Source: a virus. Taken from it: 25,749 bases of DNA. Below, one piece after another: positions 21,457 to 25,749 of the stretch. Within the stretch, counting starts at the first letter, position 1. Each line of letters starts with the position of its first letter. The notes below the pieces were generated by a model. It ran no database searches. It had not been told where the DNA came from and saw only the letters and a program-made list of their open reading frames with translations. The stretch is taken from the IMG/VR virus record IMGVR_UViG_3300045049_000305, positions 1-25,749 of that record, one strand, 5' to 3'. The translations under genes were made by a program, and so were the position numbers.

Positions 21457-21898
21457 TCCGATCGCACACCACACGGTGACATTCGACTGGCAGAAGGTCG
21501 TCTCGCAGGTGCTCACGGACGCGCCGGGGATCGTTGATGTCGAGTACGAGGTGCGGCCGGAGCTCGTGTTCGACCGCATGGTGCATCAGCTGAAGGCGCG
21601 CGTGCTCAGCCACAAGTTGCCGGCGCACGAGGTGACCGAGCTGCAGCGGGTCGAGTTCGAGTTTCCGGCGTCGCCGTGGCAGCACTGGAAGCAGCGGCAT
21701 GGCGGGTCGTGGTGGCTGCGCTGGTTGGTGCGGTGGCGTCCGGTTCGGACGGAGACGGTGGTGAAGACGGTCGGGTTCACCGCGGTGTGGGAGCAGATGG
21801 CGGTCTACCCGTGGCAGATGTTCGCGCCGACAGCGAAGGTCTTAGGCCGGGCGCAGCGGATCGTTCAGTTCGTGTCCAACCAGGAGATTATCTCGTGA
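21449..21898 (+). CDS. Hypothetical Trp-rich protein, plus-strand operon
   Basis: GTG at 21449 overlaps the previous gene by eight bases; 149 residues. The middle contains an Arg/Trp-rich run (HWKQRHGGSWWLRWLVRWRP) which may be membrane-interfacial, and the rest looks helical/beta mixed (VEYEVRPELVFDRMVHQLKA). A rare TTA leucine codon lies at 21842-21844. No known family. The stop is overlapped by the GTG of the next gene. Confidence 0.72.
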   Translation: MPDPIAHHTVTFDWQKVVSQVLTDAPGIVDVEYEVRPELVFDRMVHQLKARVLSHKLPAHEVTELQRVEFEFPASPWQHWKQRHGGSWWLRWLVRWRPVRTETVVKTVGFTAVWEQMAVYPWQMFAPTAKVLGRAQRIVQFVSNQEIIS

Positions 21899-22200
21899 CG
21901 GGGCTGACGCTGGCTCCGCTGGAGGACCCCAACTACGTGCCGAAGCACCAGCCGTGGCGTGGCTCCGTGCCGGAGGTCGTCGCCCGGTGGGGGTGGCGAA
22001 GCCAGCTCCGCTGGTTCGCCCGGTTCCGCAACCAACTTCGCTTCCAGCAGCCGGAGTATTGGGACCGGTTCTTCATCGACAGCGAGCTGCACCACGGCCT
22101 GTGCTGCGGCTCGTGCTGGAGCGACATCGAGGACGGGTACGAGGAGTACGACCCGCAGCTCTGCTGCTGCCGCGCCGAGCGCAGGAGGACCAGCGCGTGA
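21895..22200 (+). CDS. Cys-rich hypothetical protein
   Basis: GTG at 21895 overlaps the preceding stop by four bases; 101 residues. The first part is Arg/Trp/Phe-rich (RWGWRSQLRWFARFRNQLRF), and the C-terminal part carries CCGSCWSDIEDGYEEYD and LCCCRAERRR, so five or more Cys lie in two clusters. This may be a small metal-binding module. It sits directly before the first glycosyltransferase and may assist it, but no family is recognised. Confidence 0.7.
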   Translation: MTGLTLAPLEDPNYVPKHQPWRGSVPEVVARWGWRSQLRWFARFRNQLRFQQPEYWDRFFIDSELHHGLCCGSCWSDIEDGYEEYDPQLCCCRAERRRTSA

Positions 22201-23282
22201 GGATCTTCGGCTGGCCGGCCGACTTCGCGGGCTGCGCCTACTACCGCATCCACCAGCCACTCGACGAGCTGGGCCGCCACGGGCACGACGTCACCGCGAA
22301 GCGCGTCGCGCTGGGGACCGCCGACGCGGCGATGTACTCGGCTGATGTGGTTGTGGGGCAGCGGATCTGCACGCCGCCGCCGTCGGCCCGGTGGGCGGCG
22401 TTCCGGCTGTACAAGGAGCAGCGGTACCGGGAATGGCTGGCGGCGTCGTGGAGGTCCAACCGGGACCTGGTGCAGATCGTCAAGAAGCTCGACGCCCGCC
22501 CGGCCAGCCGCCCGAAGCTGGTGTTCGAGATCGACGACAACTTGTGGCGGGTTGACCCGTCGTCGCCCCAGGCCTACGAGGCGTTCGCGCCGCCGGAGAT
22601 TCGGCGCCGCCTGGCACAGAACGCGGGGCTGGCCGACACCGTGACGGTCAGCACGCCGACGCTGGGCGACGTCATGTCGCAGTTCAACCGGGACGTGCGG
22701 GTGATCCCGAACTGCATCCCGGCGGCGCTGCTGGAGCACGAGCCGCCGCGGCGCACCGACGGTGTGGTGACGATCGGCTGGGCCGGGTCGCACACGCACG
22801 CGATGGACTGGGCGCAGGTCGACGAGCATCTGGTGCGCGCGCTGAAGAAAGCGAGGCGCACGGAGCTGCACGTGATGGGCGGGATGGATCCGCGGTGGTC
22901 CCGTGTGCCGGCGCACCGGATGCGGGTGACCGGGTGGACGGACTCCGTTGAGGACTACCACCGGAAGCTGGACTTCCACATCGGCATCGCCCCGCTCAAG
23001 CAGCATCCGTTCAACCTGTCGAAGTCGCCGGTGAAGGCCCTGGAGTACGCGGCGCTCGGGATCCCCGTGGTGGCCAGCGATGTCGGCCCGTACCGGGACT
23101 TCGTCAAGCACGGCGAGACCGGGTTCCTGGTGCGCCGGCCGGAGGAGTGGACGCGGTACCTGCTGGACCTGGTGTTCGACGAGGCGATGCGGGAGGAGAT
23201 GGGCCGCAACGCCCGGAAGCAGGCCAGCGAGCACACGATCGAGGCCACCTGGCCTCTCTGGGAGGAGGCCTTGAAGCCGTGA
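22197..23282 (+). CDS. GT-B glycosyltransferase (GT4-like)
   Basis: This 361-residue protein starts with GTG at 22197 (GTGA overlap). It opens MRIFGWPADFAGCAYYRIHQ, the usual start of phage GT-B enzymes that have P-x-x-F-A-G-C-x-Y-Y-R. The second domain holds VTIGWAGSHTHAMDW, an acceptor/donor-binding strand, and the donor-binding segment SKSPVKALEYAALGIPVVAS, with the late Glu of the E-x7-E type region and VGPYRD. It should transfer a sugar from a nucleotide-sugar to a protein, DNA or surface polymer. Next to it lie a GT-A enzyme and a methyltransferase. No signal peptide or membrane segment, so it is probably cytoplasmic. The target is not shown by sequence. Confidence 0.88.
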   Translation: MRIFGWPADFAGCAYYRIHQPLDELGRHGHDVTAKRVALGTADAAMYSADVVVGQRICTPPPSARWAAFRLYKEQRYREWLAASWRSNRDLVQIVKKLDARPASRPKLVFEIDDNLWRVDPSSPQAYEAFAPPEIRRRLAQNAGLADTVTVSTPTLGDVMSQFNRDVRVIPNCIPAALLEHEPPRRTDGVVTIGWAGSHTHAMDWAQVDEHLVRALKKARRTELHVMGGMDPRWSRVPAHRMRVTGWTDSVEDYHRKLDFHIGIAPLKQHPFNLSKSPVKALEYAALGIPVVASDVGPYRDFVKHGETGFLVRRPEEWTRYLLDLVFDEAMREEMGRNARKQASEHTIEATWPLWEEALKP

Positions 23283-23992
23283 CAGCTGACCTGTTGATGA
23301 TCGTGCCGAGCCGTGGCCGGCCGCAGAACGTGGCCGCGCTGCTGGACTCCTGGGCCGAGACCGCGACCGGCGCGGCGGACTTGGTCGTCGCGGTCGACGC
23401 CGACGACCCGGAGTTGCCGGGGTACGAGTCGCTGCGCATGAGCCGATCGTGGCCGGCCGCGTTGGGGAACTTCCACATGCACACCGGCGCGCGGCTGCGG
23501 CTGGGCGGCACGTTGAACTTCATCGCCGAGTGGGCGCTGCTGCACTACCCGATGGTCGGGTTCATGGGAGACGACCACCGGCCGCGCACCGCCGGGTTCG
23601 ACCGCCGCATGGTCGAGGCGCTCACCGAGCTCGGCACCGGCATGGTCTACGCGGACGACCTTTTCCAGCGGCAGAACCTGCCGACCCAGATCGCGATGAC
23701 CTCGGACATCGTGCGGGCGTTGGGCTACATGGTGCCGGGCGGTTTGGTGCACCTGTACGTGGACAACGCGTGGAAGGTGCTCGGCGAGCGGATCGGGCGG
23801 CTGCGGTACCTGCCGGACGTGGTGATCGAGCACTTGCACCCGTCGGCAGGAAAGGCCGACCTGGACGACTCGTACCGCGAGACAAACTCGCAGCAGCAGT
23901 TCGACGCGGACCGTGGGCGGTTCGAGGACTGGCTGCGGTTCCAGGCCGATGCGGACGTGGCCCAGCTCCAGGAGCTGATCCGACGTGGCTGA
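23279..23992 (+). CDS. GT-A glycosyltransferase (GT2-like)
   Basis: This 237-residue protein starts with GTG at 23279 (GTGA overlap). Its beginning MTADLLMIVPSRGRPQNVAA is the typical first strand and basic loop of GT-A enzymes acting on nucleotide-sugars. DLVVAVDADDPE supplies an acidic metal site, and MVGFMGDDHRPRTAGFD provides a second D-D-H motif where the catalytic or DxD-type acids sit. The later DNAWKVLGERIG fits the acceptor region. The length is that of short phage GT2-like enzymes. It probably works with the preceding GT-B enzyme to build a short sugar chain. No membrane helices. Confidence 0.85.
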   Translation: MTADLLMIVPSRGRPQNVAALLDSWAETATGAADLVVAVDADDPELPGYESLRMSRSWPAALGNFHMHTGARLRLGGTLNFIAEWALLHYPMVGFMGDDHRPRTAGFDRRMVEALTELGTGMVYADDLFQRQNLPTQIAMTSDIVRALGYMVPGGLVHLYVDNAWKVLGERIGRLRYLPDVVIEHLHPSAGKADLDDSYRETNSQQQFDADRGRFEDWLRFQADADVAQLQELIRRG

Positions 23993-24581
23993 CGTGCCGG
24001 AGGTCCGGATCAGTCCGGACAGGACGCAGGTTGCGGTCCTCACGGATCCCGGCCAGCACACACCATGGGCCACGGTCAGGGTGCTGATCGGCGGCGTTGC
24101 AACGGACGAGTGGGTGGCTGGATGGACGCCACTCGTCGATGCAACGGAGCAGGCGGTCACTCCTGACAAAGCTGCCGCGCTGGTCCTCTACGAGGCGGCC
24201 GAGTGGGTGGCGTCCTACCGGGACCAGATGAAGCGGGGCTCCGGCGACCGGCGTGCCGCCGAGCGTATCCACGCCGTGCTGGCGGATCGGGCCCGGCGGC
24301 GGCACCTCGGCGAGCTGTACGACCCGGCGATCGCCGTGAGCGGGGAGTTGCTGCGGCAGGAGCTCGCGGCGCGGCCAGCGCCGGTGGACCTGGCTGGGCT
24401 GGCCGACAAGTGGGAGAAGGAGGCGCACGCCATCGCCACTGACGGGTTCGTGCCGCTGTCCATCCGCGACAAGGGAACGCCAGAGGACGCAGCGCAGTGG
24501 CGGAAGCAGGCCGAGGCGCAGGCGTACGGCATGAACTGGTGCGCAGGCGAACTGCGGCGAGCGATGGGGGCTGGCCAGTGA
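23985..24581 (+). CDS. Hypothetical protein between glycosyltransferase and methyltransferase
   Basis: GTG at 23985 overlaps the GT-A gene by eight bases; 198 residues. Residues 1-50 are beta-type (VPEVRISPDRTQVAVLTDPG, ATVRVLIGGVATDEWVAGWT). The rest is helical and Ala/Arg-rich (AALVLYEAAEWVASYRDQMK, then ISGEL-type helices and QAEAQAYGMNWCAGELRRAM). No catalytic motif is seen. It could be an accessory protein of the sugar cassette, or unrelated. Confidence 0.72.
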   Translation: MADVPEVRISPDRTQVAVLTDPGQHTPWATVRVLIGGVATDEWVAGWTPLVDATEQAVTPDKAAALVLYEAAEWVASYRDQMKRGSGDRRAAERIHAVLADRARRRHLGELYDPAIAVSGELLRQELAARPAPVDLAGLADKWEKEAHAIATDGFVPLSIRDKGTPEDAAQWRKQAEAQAYGMNWCAGELRRAMGAGQ

Positions 24582-25180
24582 CCGAGTGGCAGCTGTTCGA
24601 GTCGGGCACCGTGCCGGAGTGCACGACGCCGGCCTGGTACGAGGGCCGCGAGCGTGCGCCGCACGTCGACCAGGACGCGCACCGCGGCCGGCTCGTGCTC
24701 GCCGCCGACATGGTGCGGGACGCGATCGACCAGTACGGGGTGCGGTCCGTTGTGGACCTCGGGTGCGGCGACGGCGGACTCCTGTCGCTGCTCCAGCCGT
24801 ACTCGTTCGAGCACGACGTGCCGATGTGGGGCTACGACCTCCAGCGCTCCAACGTGAACCCGGCCGTGCTGGAGCGCGAGGTCGACGTGCGGTTCGGTGA
24901 CGCGGTGAACGGCGCCGTCGAGTGGGGCGAGCTGGCGGTGTGCACCGAGTTCCTGGAGCACCTGGTCGACCCTCACGGGTTCGTGCGCCGGGTCGGCGAG
25001 CACGCGCGGGTGATCGTGGCGAGCTCGCCGTTTACGGAGACCGACCAGTCGCACTACGAGTTCCACACCTGGGCGTTCGACATGGCCGGGTATCGGGCGC
25101 TGATCGAGCAGGCCGGCTACCACGTCGAGCGGCACGAGACGACGTCGATGTTCCAGGTGATCCTCGGGAGGAAGCCGTGA
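24578..25180 (+). CDS. SAM-dependent methyltransferase (class I)
   Basis: GTG at 24578 overlaps the previous stop by four bases; 200 residues. The SAM-binding motif I is VVDLGCGDGGLL (about residues 58-69); the second acidic position is in WGYDLQRSN, motif IV is in CTEFLEHLVDPHGF, and the rest ends in SSPFTETDQSHYEFHTWAF. The pattern resembles small-molecule or sugar O-methyltransferases of the UbiG/type 11 kind, not DNA N6-adenine (no DPPY) or C5-cytosine (no PCQ) enzymes. It may methylate a sugar placed by the two neighbouring transferases. Confidence 0.87.
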   Translation: MTEWQLFESGTVPECTTPAWYEGRERAPHVDQDAHRGRLVLAADMVRDAIDQYGVRSVVDLGCGDGGLLSLLQPYSFEHDVPMWGYDLQRSNVNPAVLEREVDVRFGDAVNGAVEWGELAVCTEFLEHLVDPHGFVRRVGEHARVIVASSPFTETDQSHYEFHTWAFDMAGYRALIEQAGYHVERHETTSMFQVILGRKP

Positions 25181-25536
25181 CCGACGACGAGAACGACGGC
25201 TGGCGGGCGCATGTCCTGTACGAGGATCGGGTGCTGTACGAGGACGGTGCGCTGCGGATGGCGCTGGGCCGCCGCATCGGTCGAGGGGCGCACGAGTGCG
25301 TGGTCGGTATCGATGCCGCGGGCGGCCTCACGCTGAAGCTGGCCGAAGAGGGCACCCAGGTGCCGACCTTCCTCCTGCCGTCCACCGTTGCCCGCGCGTT
25401 GCTCGATGCGTTGGCGCAGCACTTCGGCGGGACCGGCGACGTGCGGCAGCTTCGGAAGGACCACGATGCCGAGCGGGCCCGCGTGGACAAGCTGATCGCC
25501 ACGCTCTCCACCGTCGCGACGCGGGGGCAGCCGTGA
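25177..25536 (+). CDS. Hypothetical protein
   Basis: GTG at 25177 overlaps the methyltransferase stop by four bases; 119 residues. The first two thirds look like a small beta domain (YEDGALRMALGRRIGRGAHE, VGIDAAGGLTLKLAEEG), and a C-terminal helix or coiled coil follows (DVRQLRKDHDAERARVDKLI). I recognise no family. The overlap places it in the same transcript as the sugar genes. Confidence 0.72.
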   Translation: MTDDENDGWRAHVLYEDRVLYEDGALRMALGRRIGRGAHECVVGIDAAGGLTLKLAEEGTQVPTFLLPSTVARALLDALAQHFGGTGDVRQLRKDHDAERARVDKLIATLSTVATRGQP

Positions 25537-25688
25537 CGCTAAGGCCGTACGTCTGCCGGCGGTGCCAGACGCCGCGCGCCAGCTGGGAGATCTTCGAGGC
25601 AGCCCGGTCCGGCCGCCCGAAGTACTACTGCCTGGGCTGCATCCCGTGGTGGGTGCGGCTGACGATGTGGCTGCGGGGTGTGGAGTGA
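25533..25688 (+). CDS. Small zinc-ribbon-like protein
   Basis: GTG at 25533 overlaps the previous stop by four bases; 51 residues. The product has two CxxC pairs (YVCRRCQTPRASWE near residues 7-20 and YYCLGCIPWWVR near 31-42), a spacing expected of a small zinc ribbon, plus a Trp-rich C terminus (WWVRLTMWLRGVE) that may be membrane- or interface-seeking. It is coupled to its neighbours by GTGA overlaps. Confidence 0.72.
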   Translation: MTLRPYVCRRCQTPRASWEIFEAARSGRPKYYCLGCIPWWVRLTMWLRGVE

Positions 25689-25749
25689 GCGAGCAGCAGC
25701 GCACCGAGCGGACCGCCGTCGAGCAGGCCGTGTACGACACGCTGGCCGA
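25685..25749 (+). CDS. Start of next gene (3' end beyond window)
   Basis: GTG at 25685 overlaps the previous stop by four bases and the frame is open to the end of the window (21 codons: VSEQQRTERTAVEQAVYDTL...). Too short for a functional call, but it continues the chain of GTGA-coupled genes. Confidence 0.6.
   Translation, partial: MSEQQRTERTAVEQAVYDTLA

Noticed and set aside
24578-25180. Methyltransferase as a DNA-modification (anti-restriction) enzyme
   Set aside because: DPPY/NPPY and PCQ-type motifs and a target-recognition domain are absent; the motif set fits a small-molecule or sugar methyltransferase better.
1-25749. CRISPR arrays, tRNA genes, insertion sequences, integrase or att sites
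   Set aside because: I looked for spaced direct repeats, cloverleaf-type GC/AT patterns, transposase motifs and tyrosine/serine recombinase motifs and saw none.

Overview
The window is part of the genome of a tailed phage (siphovirus-type) or prophage of a high-GC actinobacterium. The support is the very high GC content, the many GTG starts, strong GGAGG-type ribosome sites, a complete HK97-type head, neck and long-tail gene set, and genes that resemble actinobacterial proteins (a Mec+-type JAMM peptidase and a DUF1003 membrane protein). Exact host and lysogeny cannot be judged: I see no integrase, repressor or att site, tRNA, CRISPR array or insertion sequence.

Layout. From about 20.45 kb down to base 1, everything lies on the minus strand in the usual morphogenesis order. 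It runs: two small proteins, an HTH terminase small-subunit candidate, a small Cys-containing protein, an HNH nuclease, two tiny ORFs, a JAMM/Mec+-like peptidase, a small protein, a 44-aa Cys-rich ORF, terminase large subunit, portal, MuF-like head protein, scaffold, major capsid, an accessory head protein, a fibre protein with repeats, an Ig-like/connector fusion, head closure, an HK97 gp10-like neck protein, a DUF1003 membrane protein, tail terminator, two small proteins, major tail protein, tail assembly chaperone with a canonical -1 slippery site (CCCAAAA), a 1140-aa tape measure with 30-residue repeats, and the start of a distal/minor tail gene that runs off the left end.

From about 20.63 kb to the right end the genes lie on the plus strand. 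They are an excisionase/MerR-like HTH protein followed by a tightly overlapping chain of at least nine genes, mostly with GTG starts in GTGA overlaps. The chain includes a GT-B glycosyltransferase, a GT-A glycosyltransferase, a SAM-dependent methyltransferase, two Cys-rich small proteins and several unknowns. It looks like a sugar-decoration cassette. The two blocks diverge from a region of about 190 bp that holds a good sigma70-like promoter for the minus strand and a palindrome in front of the HTH gene.

How the genes work together. TerS, TerL, HNH and portal package DNA; scaffold and capsid build the head; the connectors and terminator join it to a tail whose length is set by the tape measure with the G/GT chaperones. 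Strong hairpins sit just after the major capsid and major tail genes and in the capsid leader, as expected if expression of the most abundant proteins is tuned separately. The most unusual items are the Mec+-like JAMM peptidase beside terminase, a DUF1003 membrane protein inside the neck cassette, a fibre gene inside the head module, an Ig-like domain fused to a head-tail connector, and the glycosyltransferase/methyltransferase cassette.
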